Positions 34,055 through 42,998 are shown, counted from the first letter of the stretch. The stretch: 64,000 nt of DNA from Actinoallomurus purpureus (GCF_024055795.1 NZ_JAMXMY010000034.1:1-64000), one strand, 5' to 3'. Numbers and translations: made by a program. The notes: generated from the sequence alone by a model not told the origin.

Positions 34055-34355
34055 TTTCGACTTCCCCTCTTTGTGCGCGCTGCACGGCTTTCGCCGTGCT
34101 CTGCCGGGTCCCGCCTTCTGACAGGTCCCGATCTGGACGGTCCGGGCGCCCGGCCGTGCGGCACGGGTCAACCTGGCCGAGGCAAACGACAGGGTTCGGC
34201 GGCCCTCCATTCCCCGCGGCCCGCTGCGCCCGCCCGTCAGCTCCGTTCACCCCGCTTGCACGTCCGCCTTACGGAGGGACGGTAGATGGCACCGGCAAAA
34301 GACCGGAACCGGGTGCACACAGCACCAGGACAGAAAACCGAGAGAGGCCAAGAAG

Positions 34356-34823
34356 ATGGAGTTCTTTTTCTTGTGGCTGTATGCGTGGCTCGGGGCTCAC
34401 CAAACCGACGAGACGACTCGGCTGCGGAAGGCAAGGCTCGCCGAGCTGACCGAGGAAGCCGTCGAGGGTCCGTTCGACTCGGCGCGGTGCGCCGAGCTGG
34501 AGTCGGAGCTGAAGACGTGGGCGCCGGCCGCGACAGAACAGCAGCACGCCCACATGGTCAGGTACGCCCGGACGCTCGCCAAGGCCGCCCTCTCCGCGGA
34601 GCGGGCTCCTGAGCACAGGGCCGCGCTGGCCAACCTCGCCGCGGTCATCGCGCCGGCTCCGCCGACGCCCGACTGGTCGGGCGTCCCGGCCGCCGCGAAG
34701 TTCGCGGTGGACAGGGCGGCGATGACGGAGGACGAGCAGATCATCGGGCTCGCGGAGCTGACCGCCAAGTCGGTTCTGCGGTCGACCCGGCGGTCTTCGC
34801 TCTGGAGGGCCCGGCGTAGCTGA
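34356..34823 (+). CDS. Hypothetical protein (155 residues)
   Basis: Begins MEFFFLWLYAWLGAHQ, a short hydrophobic segment, followed by an all-helical, Ala/Glu-rich region with regular hydrophobic spacing (LRKARLAELTEEAVEG; LAKAALSAERAPEHRAALANL). The final 20 residues are Arg/Ser-rich. Not recognised. The ATG follows GAGAGG-CCAAGAAG. It ends at a perfect 34-bp palindrome. It lies in the interval between merR and the chimeric remnant, DNA with no counterpart on the other side of the duplication. Confidence 0.6.
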   Translation: MEFFFLWLYAWLGAHQTDETTRLRKARLAELTEEAVEGPFDSARCAELESELKTWAPAATEQQHAHMVRYARTLAKAALSAERAPEHRAALANLAAVIAPAPPTPDWSGVPAAAKFAVDRAAMTEDEQIIGLAELTAKSVLRSTRRSSLWRARRS

Positions 34824-34897
34824 CGGCCTGACCACCCGACGCATCGCCGACAGTGCCGCTGCGGGCCGAGCCCACGGAACGCCGCGGCGCCGAACAG

Positions 34898-34931
34898 CCG
34901 GTTCTCCCGCCCCTAGGGGCGGGAGAACCGG
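34898..34931. terminator. Perfect 34-bp palindrome, bidirectional terminator
   Basis: 16-bp arms CCGGTTCTCCCGCCCC and its complement flank a central TA, so the whole 34 bp is self-complementary. It sits between the 34356 gene and the chimeric remnant, which converge on it. Most likely a terminator for both strands. Confidence 0.7.
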
Positions 34932-34960
34932 TACACCAATGGCCGCTCGCGCGGCTTCGC

Positions 34961-35254
34961 TCAGAGCCGCTCGATGATGGTGGCGTTGGCCTGGCCGCCA
35001 CCCTCGCACATCGTCTGCAGGCCGTAGCGGCCGCCGGTGCGCTCCAACTCGTGCAGGAGCTTGGTCATCAGGATGCTGCCCGTGGCGCCCGGCGTACGCC
35101 GGGGGCACACGACGCCGTACCGATCGAGGCGGTGCAGGAACCTCCGGCGCGTCTCCAGCATCGCGGCGGCCTGCCCGACGGAGTACAGCGGCCGGTGTTC
35201 TTCTTCAGTGAGGACCATGACGCGTGACGTCGTCGGGCACAGGGTTCGTGCCAC
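34961..35254 (-). pseudogene. Chimeric remnant: merR N-terminus fused in frame to thiolase C-terminus
   Basis: Read on the minus strand, codons from the ATG at 35218 copy the first residues of the MerR protein ([20 protein letters not shown] ... VCPRRTPG) and then continue without a stop into the last 43 residues of the thiolase ([16 protein letters not shown] ... ANATIIERL). DNA 34961-35090 matches 36783-36912 with two differences, and 35086-35293 matches 33481-33688 with three. The join shares CGCCC (35086-35090). The MerR part stops before its wing and the thiolase part lacks its catalytic His/Cys core except the last Cys, so no activity is expected. Confidence 0.85.
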
Positions 35255-35290
35255 GCGGCCGGTACACGCCGGCGTTGTGGGCTTCTTTAC

Positions 35291-35328
35291 GAAGGCCGCG
35301 CACCTCCGCTCAGGAGGGCGCGGCCTTC
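35291..35328. terminator. Hairpin terminator after the serine hydrolase gene
   Basis: GAAGGCCGCGC (35291-35301) pairs with GCGCGGCCTTC (35318-35328), with an inner CCTCC/GGAGG stem. It lies just beyond the stop codon of the minus-strand serine hydrolase and at the edge of the duplicated merR segment. Confidence 0.65.
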
Positions 35329-35343
35329 GTGCGGATGCCGGGG

Positions 35344-36543
35344 TCAGCCGCCGGACAGCAGGTCCGGGTCGAAAACCGCGGCGGCGATCTTCTGCACGTA
35401 GGGACCCTCGGACCCGTCCTTGTTGCCCGTCGGGGTCATTGAGTACACGACCGTCCGGCGCAGGTCACGGGTGGCGAACATCCCGCTCGTGTACCCGGGC
35501 CGCGAGCCGGTCTTGCCCCAGACGGTGACGCCGTTCGGAAGGGTCGTCTTCGTCATGCCCACGCTGTAGCACGCCCGGCCCGCGTCGGGCCCGATGTTGC
35601 ACTGGCTCCCGTCGGCGTACGGGACGTCGGGGGTCGTGAACATCTCCCTCAGCTGCGGGCGGGGGACGACGTGCCCCCGGAACAGGGCGTTGACGAAGCG
35701 GGTGAGGTCGGCGGTCGTGGAGATCAGGCCGCCCTCCGACGACGGCCAGGGGCTCTGCTCGGACACGTCGTGCAACGTCGTCGTCCCGTTCTCGGTGACG
35801 GCCACGTAGCCGTGCGCGTGCGGGCCGGGCAGGCGGACGTCGTCGCGGTCCAGCGCGTACGTGTGGCGCAGGTGGAGGGGACGGATGATCCGCCGCCGGA
35901 CCTCGTCGCCGTACGACCGGCCGGTCACCTTCTCGATGAGCAGCCCGGCGACGAAGTAGTTGGTGCCGTTGTAGTACTGCTTGCTGCCCGGTGGGAAGGC
36001 CATCGGGTTCTTGACGGCGTCGGCGACGATCTCCTGGAGCGTCCAGCTCTGGAGGTGATGGTCGACGTACCACTGGGCGTCCCCGTAGCCGAGGTTCCCG
36101 GCGGGCAGTCCGCTGGTGTGGTTCAGGACCTGCCGGACGGTGATCTTCGGGTAGGAGGCCGGCAGCGTTCCGGGCAAATAGTGCTGGACCGACTGGTCGA
36201 GGTCGACCCGGTGCTCGGCGACGAGCTGGAGGATCACCGCGGCGGTGATCACCTTGGAGGTGCTGCCGATCCGGAAGCTGCCGTCGGCGAGCACCGGCTC
36301 CTTCGTCTCGATGTTCCCGACGCCCGAGGTTCCCTGCCACTTCCCGGCCGGGCCGGCGACCTTGACCATGGCGCCGGTCACGGTGGCGTTCGGCAACCCG
36401 GAGATCGCCGTGCGCAGGAGGTCCGGTTTCAGCGGCGGCAACGGCGCCGTGGACGCGGCGGAGGCGGCCGGGGCGGTCGTCGCGAGGGCGGTGCCGACGA
36501 CGGCGGTAAGGGCGAGAGTCGCGACGGATACGCGTTTCTTCAT
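35344..36543 (-). CDS. Secreted serine hydrolase, class C beta-lactamase/DD-peptidase family
   Basis: 399 residues. Signal peptide [20 protein letters not shown] ending near PAASA. Active-site motifs in order: STSK (nucleophile Ser and Lys, about residue 92), YYN in QYYNGTNYF (about 185), and a C-terminal HxG/KTG-type GKTGSRPGY (about 350). Closest in pattern to Streptomyces R61-like D-alanyl-D-alanine carboxypeptidases, acting on peptidoglycan outside the cell; a beta-lactamase or esterase is possible. ATG at 36543 follows GGAAGGATCGAGGG. Downstream of thiolase on the same strand but behind its terminator. Confidence 0.85.
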   Translation of the reverse strand: MKKRVSVATLALTAVVGTALATTAPAASAASTAPLPPLKPDLLRTAISGLPNATVTGAMVKVAGPAGKWQGTSGVGNIETKEPVLADGSFRIGSTSKVITAAVILQLVAEHRVDLDQSVQHYLPGTLPASYPKITVRQVLNHTSGLPAGNLGYGDAQWYVDHHLQSWTLQEIVADAVKNPMAFPPGSKQYYNGTNYFVAGLLIEKVTGRSYGDEVRRRIIRPLHLRHTYALDRDDVRLPGPHAHGYVAVTENGTTTLHDVSEQSPWPSSEGGLISTTADLTRFVNALFRGHVVPRPQLREMFTTPDVPYADGSQCNIGPDAGRACYSVGMTKTTLPNGVTVWGKTGSRPGYTSGMFATRDLRRTVVYSMTPTGNKDGSEGPYVQKIAAAVFDPDLLSGG

Positions 36544-36733
36544 GCCCTCGATCCTTCCGACCGGAGTCCGCGAAGAGATCGCCGACGGGCGCGATCTTCG
36601 GCCCTCACCGACGCGACCGATACGCCGCCTCCCGCTCCCTCGCACGGGGGATGGCGCGCGGCCCCGGCGCAGGCGGCGGGCTTTCTTCTCCCCCGGGCTG
36701 CCCCGCGGCGCTCATCGCCGAGCACACACATGA

Positions 36734-36768
36734 GGGGCGGGGCGGGGTGCGCCGACGCGCCCCGCCCC
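36734..36768 (-). terminator. Thiolase terminator hairpin
   Basis: GGGGCGGGGCG (36734-36744) pairs with CGCCCCGCCCC (36758-36768), 11-bp GC-only stem, 15 bp beyond the thiolase stop. Confidence 0.6.
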
Positions 36769-36782
36769 GTCCGTCGCCGTCG

Positions 36783-37928
36783 TCAGAGCCGCTCGATGAT
36801 GGTGGCGTTGGCCTGGCCGCCGCCCTCGCACATCGTCTGCAGGCCGTAGCGGCCGCCGGTGCGCTCCAGCTCGTGCAGGAGCTTGGTCATCAGGATGCTG
36901 CCCGTGGCGCCCAGCGGGTGGCCGAGCGCGATCGCGCCGCCGTTCGGGTTGGTCTTCTCCAGCGAGGCGCCCGTCTCCTTGGCCCACGCCAGCGGAACCG
37001 GCGCGAAGGCCTCATTGACCTCGAACACGTCGATGTCGTCGATCGTGAGCCCGCCCCGCCGCAGGGCCTTCTCGGTCGCGGGGATCGGCCCGGTGAGCAT
37101 GTACACCGGGTCGGAGCCCTCGACGACGAGCGTGTGGATGCGGGCGCGGGGCGTCAGACCGTGCTCCCGGACGGCCTCCTCCGAGGCGATGAGGAGCGCG
37201 CCGGCGCCGACCGAGATCTGCGAGGCGATCGCCGCGGTCAGCTCCCAGCCCTCGCGGAGCGGCTGGAGCCCGGCCATCTTCTCCAGCGAGGTGTCCGGGC
37301 GGGCGCCCTCGTCCTTGGTGACTCCGGCGATGGGCGCGGTCTCCCGGTCGAAGTAGCCGTTCCCGATCGCGTCCACCGCCCGGCGGTGGCTCTCCAGGGC
37401 GAACGCCTCGAGGTCGCCGCGTTTGAAGCCCCACTTCTCGCACATCAGCTGCGCGCCGCGGAACTGGGAGATCTCCTGGTCGCCGTAGCGGGCGGACCAG
37501 CCCTCGCCGTACGGGAACGGCATGCCCTTCTCCAGCGCCATGGCCACGCTGGAGCCCATGGGGACCATGCCCATGTTCTCCACGCCGGAGGCCACGACGA
37601 GGTCCTGAGTGCCCGACAGGACGCCCTGGGCGGCGAAGTGGATCGCCTGCTGCGACGACCCGCACTGCCGGTCGATGGTCACGCCGGGCACCCGGTCGGG
37701 CAGGCCCGCGGACAGCCAGGCGGTACGCGCGATGTCGAGCGACTGCGGGCCGACCTGCATGACGCAACCCATGATCACGTCGTCGACCGCCTCGGGGTCG
37801 ACGCCGGTGCGCTCGACCAGTTCCTTGAGCACGTGCGCGCCCAGGTCGGCCGGGTGCACGGCCGCCAGCGCGCCCTTCTTCGTGCCTACGGGGGTACGGA
37901 CCGCTCCGACGATGTACGCCTCGGCCAC
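36783..37928 (-). CDS. Acetyl-CoA C-acyltransferase (thiolase)
   Basis: 381-residue thiolase of the FadA/steroid-degradation type, cleaving 3-ketoacyl-CoA with CoA or condensing two acetyl-CoA. Nucleophilic Cys in DRQCGSSQQAIHFAAQG (about residue 92), His in GGAIALGHPLGATG, and the C-terminal Cys in [12 protein letters not shown]. The GTG at 37928 has GGAGGCG close upstream; the ATG at 37967 adds 13 atypical residues. Divergent from soxR. Its last 130 bp exist again at 34961-35090. Confidence 0.92.
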   Translation of the reverse strand: MAEAYIVGAVRTPVGTKKGALAAVHPADLGAHVLKELVERTGVDPEAVDDVIMGCVMQVGPQSLDIARTAWLSAGLPDRVPGVTIDRQCGSSQQAIHFAAQGVLSGTQDLVVASGVENMGMVPMGSSVAMALEKGMPFPYGEGWSARYGDQEISQFRGAQLMCEKWGFKRGDLEAFALESHRRAVDAIGNGYFDRETAPIAGVTKDEGARPDTSLEKMAGLQPLREGWELTAAIASQISVGAGALLIASEEAVREHGLTPRARIHTLVVEGSDPVYMLTGPIPATEKALRRGGLTIDDIDVFEVNEAFAPVPLAWAKETGASLEKTNPNGGAIALGHPLGATGSILMTKLLHELERTGGRYGLQTMCEGGGQANATIIERL

Positions 37929-37969
37929 GACGCCTCCAAGTCTCTTCTCGGGGTTCCGTCCCAACAAGA

Positions 37970-37986
37970 ACCGAACACAATTCGGT
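37970..37986. promoter_or_regulatory. Inverted repeat between thiolase and soxR
   Basis: ACCGAA-CACAA-TTCGGT, 42 bp upstream of the thiolase start in the divergent region. A candidate operator for thiolase control; its regulator is unknown. Confidence 0.45.
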
Positions 37987-38065
37987 CAGTACGAGGTTAC
38001 CTCGCCCTACTCCGCCGTTCATATGACGGAGCTCTCAAGAACGGCCGGGTTCTAGGGTGGAACGC

Positions 38066-38581
38066 ATGGAACATCCCCGCTGGGACGCCGGCGAGCTCAC
38101 GGTCGGGCAGGTCGCGGCGCGGAGCGGCGTCGCCGTCTCCGCGCTGCACTTCTACGAGGCCAAGGGCCTGATCCGCAGTCGCCGCACGGCGGGCAACCAG
38201 CGCCGCTACACGCGTGACGTGCTGCGGCGCGTGGCGTTCATCCGGGTCTCCCAGCGCGTCGGACTTCCGTTGAGCCAGATCCGGGAGGCCCTGGCCCGAC
38301 TGCCCGACGAGCGCACCCCCACCCGCATGGACTGGGCGCGGCTGTCCGCCTCCTGGCGAAGCGAGCTCGACGCCCGCATCGAACAGCTCCAGCGGCTGCG
38401 CGACGACCTGACCGACTGCATCGGCTGCGGCTGCCTGTCCCTGAGCCGGTGCCGCCTGTCGAACCTGTACGACCGGTTGGGCGAGCAGGGCCCGGGTCCC
38501 CGGCGCCTGCTCACCGAGACGGCGGCGTCGGCCGCGCCCGCCGGTGAGCCGGACGCCTGCGACGGAGATCAGTGCGGCTGA
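38066..38581 (+). CDS. soxR: Redox-sensitive MerR regulator SoxR
   Basis: 171 residues. MerR helix-turn-helix ([21 protein letters not shown]), long dimerisation helix, and the 2Fe-2S cluster loop [12 protein letters not shown] (about residues 117-128), diagnostic of SoxR. In actinomycetes SoxR responds to redox-active metabolites and controls oxidoreductases and exporters; a quinone oxidoreductase and an MFS exporter follow downstream. TAGGGT (38053-38058) lies 7 nt before the ATG at 38066, so the gene may be leaderless. The 3' end overlaps arsR by 13 bp tail to tail. Confidence 0.93.
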   Translation: MEHPRWDAGELTVGQVAARSGVAVSALHFYEAKGLIRSRRTAGNQRRYTRDVLRRVAFIRVSQRVGLPLSQIREALARLPDERTPTRMDWARLSASWRSELDARIEQLQRLRDDLTDCIGCGCLSLSRCRLSNLYDRLGEQGPGPRRLLTETAASAAPAGEPDACDGDQCG

Positions 38582-38937
38582 GCCGCAGCCTCCACTGATC
38601 GGCCGGGCGCGGACTCCTGCCGCTCGTACGCGGTGACGATGGCGTCGAGCAGCCCCGGGAAACGGGCATCGAGGTCGTCGAGGCGCAGCGTGTTCCAGCG
38701 CAGGTTTCCGTCCTCGCGCTGACGGATCACACCCGCCTCGCGCAGCACCCGAAAGTGATGGGTGAGCGTGGACGGTGCGACGTCCACGGGGAACGTCCCG
38801 CACGCCCGCTCGGGCTCGGCGCGCAGCGTCCGGACGACCGTCATCCGCGTGGGGTCCGCCAGTGCGTGCAGGACGTCCAGCAGATCGACCTCGCCGACCT
38901 CGGGATGCGTCAGCACGCGTCGCTGCGATCGGGCCAT
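38569..38937 (-). CDS. ArsR family transcriptional regulator
   Basis: 122 residues; winged helix-turn-helix with [20 protein letters not shown] and the recognition helix [16 protein letters not shown]. It lacks the metal-binding ELCVCDL motif, so it is not a classic arsenic sensor; a single Cys is present in RACGTF. Start at 38937 after GAGAGGTTGGTGG. Divergent from the quinone oxidoreductase with a large dyad between, so repression of that gene and itself is the likely role. Confidence 0.88.
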   Translation of the reverse strand: MARSQRRVLTHPEVGEVDLLDVLHALADPTRMTVVRTLRAEPERACGTFPVDVAPSTLTHHFRVLREAGVIRQREDGNLRWNTLRLDDLDARFPGLLDAIVTAYERQESAPGRSVEAAAQPH

Positions 38938-38951
38938 GCCACCAACCTCTC

Positions 38952-39008
38952 TTTCGACAAACATCGTACAACCGTGATACGAACTTCGTTGTACGACGAA
39001 CGTCGAAA
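38952..39008. promoter_or_regulatory. Extended dyad operator between arsR and the oxidoreductase gene
   Basis: Two nested inverted repeats share one centre at 38980: TCGTACAAC (38964-38972) with GTTGTACGA (38988-38996), and TTTCGAC (38952-38958) with GTCGAAA (39002-39008). The 57-bp dyad fills the intergenic region and could hold two ArsR dimers. Confidence 0.65.
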
Positions 39009-39026
39009 CTCGAACGAGGAGATGTC

Positions 39027-40019
39027 ATGCGTGCTCTGGTGATGACCGGGCCGTCGCAGGGATCGGACCGCACCGAGGTCCGGGACGTCGAGGCGCCCCG
39101 CCCGGGCGCCGGAGAGGTGACCGTCGACGTCACCCACGCGGGGATCAACTTCATCGACGTGATGGCCCGGCGCGGCGACGCCGGTTACGTCGCCTCGTGG
39201 CCGTTCACGCCGGGCAAGGAGGTGGCCGGAACCGTTCGGGAACTCGGCGAGGACGTGACGGATCTGGCCGTCGGGCAGCGGGTCGCCGCCTTTCTTCCCG
39301 GAGCCGGCGGCCTGGCCGAGATCGCCCTCGCGCCCGCCGCGCTCACGGTGCCGGTTCCCGACGAGGTCCCGTCGGCGACCGCCGCGGCGGCCCCGCTGAT
39401 GCTCACGACCGCCCTCATGCTGCTCACCGACGCCGCCCGGTTCGGCGCCGGTGACACCGTCCTGGTGCATTCCGCGAGCGGCGGAGTCGGCAGCGCGGTG
39501 GCACAGCTCGTCCCCGCCCTCGGCGGTGGGCGGCTCATCGGCGTCGTCGGCCGCGCGGAGAAGATCCCCGCCGCCCTCAAGAGCGGCTACGACGCCGCCG
39601 TCGTCCGCGACGACGACCTCGCCGAGGCCGTACGCGCCGCCGCCGGCGGAGCCGTGGACGTCGTGCTGGATCCGCTCGGCACCGCCATGGTGGACACCGA
39701 CCTCGCGGTCACCGCGCCCGGCGGGCGGATCGTCCTGTTCGGCAACGCCGGTGGTGGACGGTCGGGCGCGCTCCCGCCTCTGGACCGGCTGCGCGCCGGC
39801 AACATCGCCGTCGCCGGCTTCAGCGTCAGCGCCCTGGCGGTCACCGCGCCGCACCGCGTCGCCGTGGCACTGCGCCGCGTCCTCGACCTCGTCACCGACG
39901 GGCGGCTCGACCTGCCCGTCACCGAGGTCGGATCGCTCGCCGAGACACCCGCCACGCACCAGTTGCTGGCCGATGGGCACGGCAGCGGCAAGTACGTCGT
40001 GAGGATCGCGGAATCCTGA
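39027..40019 (+). CDS. Zinc-free quinone oxidoreductase (MDR family)
   Basis: 330-residue NADPH:quinone reductase-type medium-chain dehydrogenase. INFIDVMARRGD replaces the zinc ligands, as in quinone oxidoreductases. The nucleotide motif is VHSASGGVGSAVAQL (about residues 148-162), and TGKYVV-like HGSGKYVVRI ends the protein. It likely reduces quinones or enones with NADPH. ATG at 39027, preceded by CGAGGAG. Regulated by the neighbouring ArsR, judging from the shared dyad. Confidence 0.9.
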   Translation: MRALVMTGPSQGSDRTEVRDVEAPRPGAGEVTVDVTHAGINFIDVMARRGDAGYVASWPFTPGKEVAGTVRELGEDVTDLAVGQRVAAFLPGAGGLAEIALAPAALTVPVPDEVPSATAAAAPLMLTTALMLLTDAARFGAGDTVLVHSASGGVGSAVAQLVPALGGGRLIGVVGRAEKIPAALKSGYDAAVVRDDDLAEAVRAAAGGAVDVVLDPLGTAMVDTDLAVTAPGGRIVLFGNAGGGRSGALPPLDRLRAGNIAVAGFSVSALAVTAPHRVAVALRRVLDLVTDGRLDLPVTEVGSLAETPATHQLLADGHGSGKYVVRIAES

Positions 40020-40089
40020 CAGGAGATGTCAGTCGGGGCCTGTGATGATCGGTCGACGACCGCGATCGCACGACTCACCGAGGACCCCC

Positions 40090-41340
40090 GTGCCCCCTGA
40101 CGACGCCCCTGTCCGCCGGGCCCAGCACCTGCTGATCCCCGCGACGTTCATCACCTCACTGGGCAACAACATCCAGCTGATCGCCGCGGCCCTGCTGCTC
40201 GTCCGGGCGGGGCAGACGATGCTCGCGGTCGGCTGGCTGTTCATCGCGGTCGCCGCTCCCCAGGCGCTGCTGTCCCCCTCCTGCGGCCGCCTCGCCGACC
40301 GGTTCGACCGCCGTACGCTCTGGATCTGCTGCGACCTGGCGAGCGCGCTCGCGGCGCTGGCCCTGCCGGCCGGGCTGGCGGCCGGCGCGCCCGCCAACAC
40401 CGTCGTCTACGCCGCCAACCTGGCGCTGGCGGCGGTCGCCACCCTGTTCGTGCCGGTCAGCGCCGGTCTGATCAAGGAGCGGGTCCGGCCGGCCGAGCTG
40501 CGGCGGTTCAACGCGAACTACGAGATCGCGATGCAGGCCGGGATGCTCCTGTCGGCGTCGGTCGGCGGCTTCGCGGTCCAGTGGTTCGGGGCGACACCGC
40601 TCTTCGCGTTCAACGCGGGAACGTTCCTCGCCTCGGCGTTGTGCGTGCTCGCGGTCGGCCGCCGCCCCGCGCGCCCCGCCGTCGCGCCGGAGACCGGCCC
40701 GCACGACCCGCTCAGGGGAACGGACCGGCGTCTGTCCACCGGCCGGCTCATCCTCCTGTACGCGCAGGGCAGTGTCGTCGTGACGGTCTTCAACGCGCTG
40801 CTGCCCGTCCTCGTCGTCGGGGAGCTGCACCGCGGCAGCGCGGTCCTCGGCCTGGTCGACGCCCTGGGCGGCACCGGCTTCCTGCTCGCTGCGGCGGCGT
40901 ACCGCCTGGTCGGCCACCGGATGGGGGATCTGCGCATCGCACTGACCGGGTTCCTGCTGTGCAGTGTCGTGCTGGTGCTACAACCGTGGTTCGGCGTGGC
41001 CGGGCTGATGCCGTTGGTGCTCGTCGGCGCGTGCCTGTTCGGGCAGGCGCGCATCGCCTCGCGGGCGCTGCTTCTCGCCTCGGCACCCGAGCACCGGATC
41101 GGGAGGGTGTTCGGCGTCGCCAACGCCTGCGCTCTCGCCGGCACCGTCGCCGTCATGCTCGTCGTGGCGGCCATCACCGATCATTCGGACACCCGGTACG
41201 GCTTCGCGACCCTCGCCGCCATCAGCGCGCTCGCCGCCGCCCTCCCCACGCTCGCCCGCGCACGACGGCATCGTCGCGCGAACCGACCTGCGCCCGAAAC
41301 ACCATCGATCCCGAACCCGGCACCGCTGGCCGAACCATAG
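40090..41340 (+). CDS. MFS transporter
   Basis: 416-residue major facilitator superfamily exporter with about 12 hydrophobic segments. The loop 2-3 motif is GRLADRFDRRTLW. It resembles MFS_3-type exporters for macrolides or siderophores. I choose the GTG at 40090; an ATG at 40042 is in frame but gives a basic, Pro-rich leader. It follows the oxidoreductase by 70 bp and may be transcribed with it. Confidence 0.85.
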   Translation: MPPDDAPVRRAQHLLIPATFITSLGNNIQLIAAALLLVRAGQTMLAVGWLFIAVAAPQALLSPSCGRLADRFDRRTLWICCDLASALAALALPAGLAAGAPANTVVYAANLALAAVATLFVPVSAGLIKERVRPAELRRFNANYEIAMQAGMLLSASVGGFAVQWFGATPLFAFNAGTFLASALCVLAVGRRPARPAVAPETGPHDPLRGTDRRLSTGRLILLYAQGSVVVTVFNALLPVLVVGELHRGSAVLGLVDALGGTGFLLAAAAYRLVGHRMGDLRIALTGFLLCSVVLVLQPWFGVAGLMPLVLVGACLFGQARIASRALLLASAPEHRIGRVFGVANACALAGTVAVMLVVAAITDHSDTRYGFATLAAISALAAALPTLARARRHRRANRPAPETPSIPNPAPLAEP

Positions 41341-41403
41341 CGATCAAGGACCTTTACCGAGCATTGTGGTCACCCTTGTGCCGCAGCGGCGGCGAGGGTT
41401 CAC

Positions 41404-41434
41404 GGGCCGCCGCGGAACCCGTCCGCGGCGGCCC
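41404..41434. terminator. Bidirectional terminator hairpin
   Basis: Perfect 13-bp stem GGGCCGCCGCGGA/TCCGCGGCGGCCC with loop ACCCG, between the convergent MFS and aegerolysin-like genes. Confidence 0.75.
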
Positions 41435-41501
41435 GCAGCGCGCCGTTCAGCGAATCCGAGATGGCGGGATATGCCGGGTAAAGCGCCTCCCGCCGGGTTC
41501 G

Positions 41502-41972
41502 TCAGACGGGCAGGAAGCTGACGGACACCCCTGCGTGATTTCCGGAGCCGCCGACGATGTTCGAGCGGAAAGCCCCGTCGGTCCCTGCGCTGTCATAAGA
41601 GTTCGATCCGAAGAACGGATTGTCCCAGTGGAAGTGAATCCGCTTGTTGTTGTGAGCCGGATTCCGGCAGGACTGGGTGAAGTAGTCCGCCTCACCCTCG
41701 GTCCCGGTGCCGATCCCGTGGGACACCGACTCCCACCGCCCCTGGTCGCCCAGCAGGATGAGCTGCGGCGGCCGGACCTCCCACTCACCGTGGTCGAGCC
41801 GGGCGGTGACGAGGAGCAGGTCGCAGCGGGCGAGGTTGTTCAGGAATACCTCGACACTACGGGCCGAGTCGGCGCTGGCCGAGGGTATGGACGCGAGCAG
41901 ACCGCCGCCCAGGACGGCCGCGGCCACGGCGGTCCTGATTCCGGTCCGCGCGGTGATCCCCATGTTTCCCAT
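41502..41972 (-). CDS. Secreted aegerolysin-like protein
   Basis: 156 residues. Signal peptide to about residue 34 (AVLGGGLLASIPSASA). The mature part matches the aegerolysin/crystal ET79-like beta-sandwich: RSVEVFLNN, LDHGEWEVRPPQLI, IGTGTEGEADY, and HWDNPFFGSNSYDS. These small proteins bind membrane lipids and can pair with pore-forming partners; I see no MACPF partner gene nearby. Two cysteines could pair. ATG at 41972 with GAGAGGAAA upstream. An AT-richer intergenic region lies upstream. Confidence 0.7.
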   Translation of the reverse strand: MGNMGITARTGIRTAVAAAVLGGGLLASIPSASADSARSVEVFLNNLARCDLLLVTARLDHGEWEVRPPQLILLGDQGRWESVSHGIGTGTEGEADYFTQSCRNPAHNNKRIHFHWDNPFFGSNSYDSAGTDGAFRSNIVGGSGNHAGVSVSFLPV

Positions 41973-42410
41973 GAGTTTTCCTCTCTTGGAAGTCGAAGAA
42001 TCTCGATGAGTCCAAGGTAGGAACGGCAGCTAAAATGCGTTATCCCGAAAGCCGGGGATTGCGAGGTCGGCGATGCGTGAGTTCTCGGCCGCGCGAACGA
42101 TCGGCCATTGACGAATCAGCCTAACGATATCAGGCCACATATCACCGCATGCGTATTTCATCCGACGGCTGCCGCTCAGCCCCGCTGCCGGATACCGTTG
42201 TCGTCCGAGGCCACGGCCACGTGCGGGCCTCCAGCACCGCGCGGGTGAGCTGGTCGATATCAGCGGCCTCGACCAGCCGCCATCCGGACGGAACCCAGAC
42301 GAGCGCCCACCACGACCGCGTAAACCGCCCGAACCAAAAGACCAGCCCCGAGAACCGCCGGGAGATCACCCCAGAAGGAGCCAGCAGACCTGACGGCCAC
42401 CGCCCTGTCC
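41973..42410. other. AT-richer gap with gene remnants
   Basis: Between the aegerolysin-like gene and the TPR fragment. 42010-42140 is comparatively AT-rich and contains no gene. On the minus strand, 42142-42330 keeps a protein-like segment (WALVWVPSGWRLVEAADIDQ, then LTRAVLEARTW) without a start codon, perhaps a remnant. On the plus strand an in-frame stop at 42321 closes the TPR frame. Confidence 0.35.
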
Positions 42411-42998
42411 ATGCAGGGCCACCTGGCGTGGGTGACCGGTGATATTGGCTCGATGGCAGCCCTATCGGGTGCGGCCGCAGAGATGGCCACGGCCACCGGA
42501 ACCCGGACCATGGCGATCCAGCAACGAGGCCGCGCACTCGCGATCATGGGCGACGAGGACGGTGCTCTACACGCCATCGGCGAGGCCGAGCAGGTCATCA
42601 CCCACGGGGAATCCGGCGATGACCCGGAATCGCTCTACTTCTACGAGCCGGAGCTCCTCACGATGCAGCGCGGCATCATCCTCGCCTACCTGGCGGACGA
42701 CCCGATCGCCTACCTCCGCGCGGCGAACACGATCTCAGACGCCCTCAAGGCCCTGCCCTCTGCCCTACGCGACTCCGAATGGGTCGCCTCGTACCGCGTC
42801 CGAGCCGCTGGCGCTTTCGCCGCCGGAGGTGAACCCGACGCCGCATCGATGGGGCTGCGGCAAGCCCACGCGATCGTCTCGGCGACCGGAGGGAGCAAGA
42901 CACTCGGAGAGATCGCCCGAGTACACGCGCGCATGGCCGCCAAGTGGCCCACCAACCCACAGGTAATCGACGTCGGAGAACAGATCGCCGAGTACTGA
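42411..42998 (+). pseudogene. C-terminal fragment of a TPR-type XRE regulator
   Basis: 195 residues, all helical, resembling the C-terminal tetratricopeptide part of actinomycete XRE/TPR regulators that are about 400 residues long: LAWVTGDIGSMAALSGAAAE, GRALAIMGDEDGALHAIGEA and SRxxA-like LRDSEWVASYRVRAAGA patterns. The N-terminal helix-turn-helix is missing, and the in-phase frame is closed by a stop at 42321 only 30 codons upstream, without a start or ribosome site. Probably a truncated relic. Confidence 0.6.
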
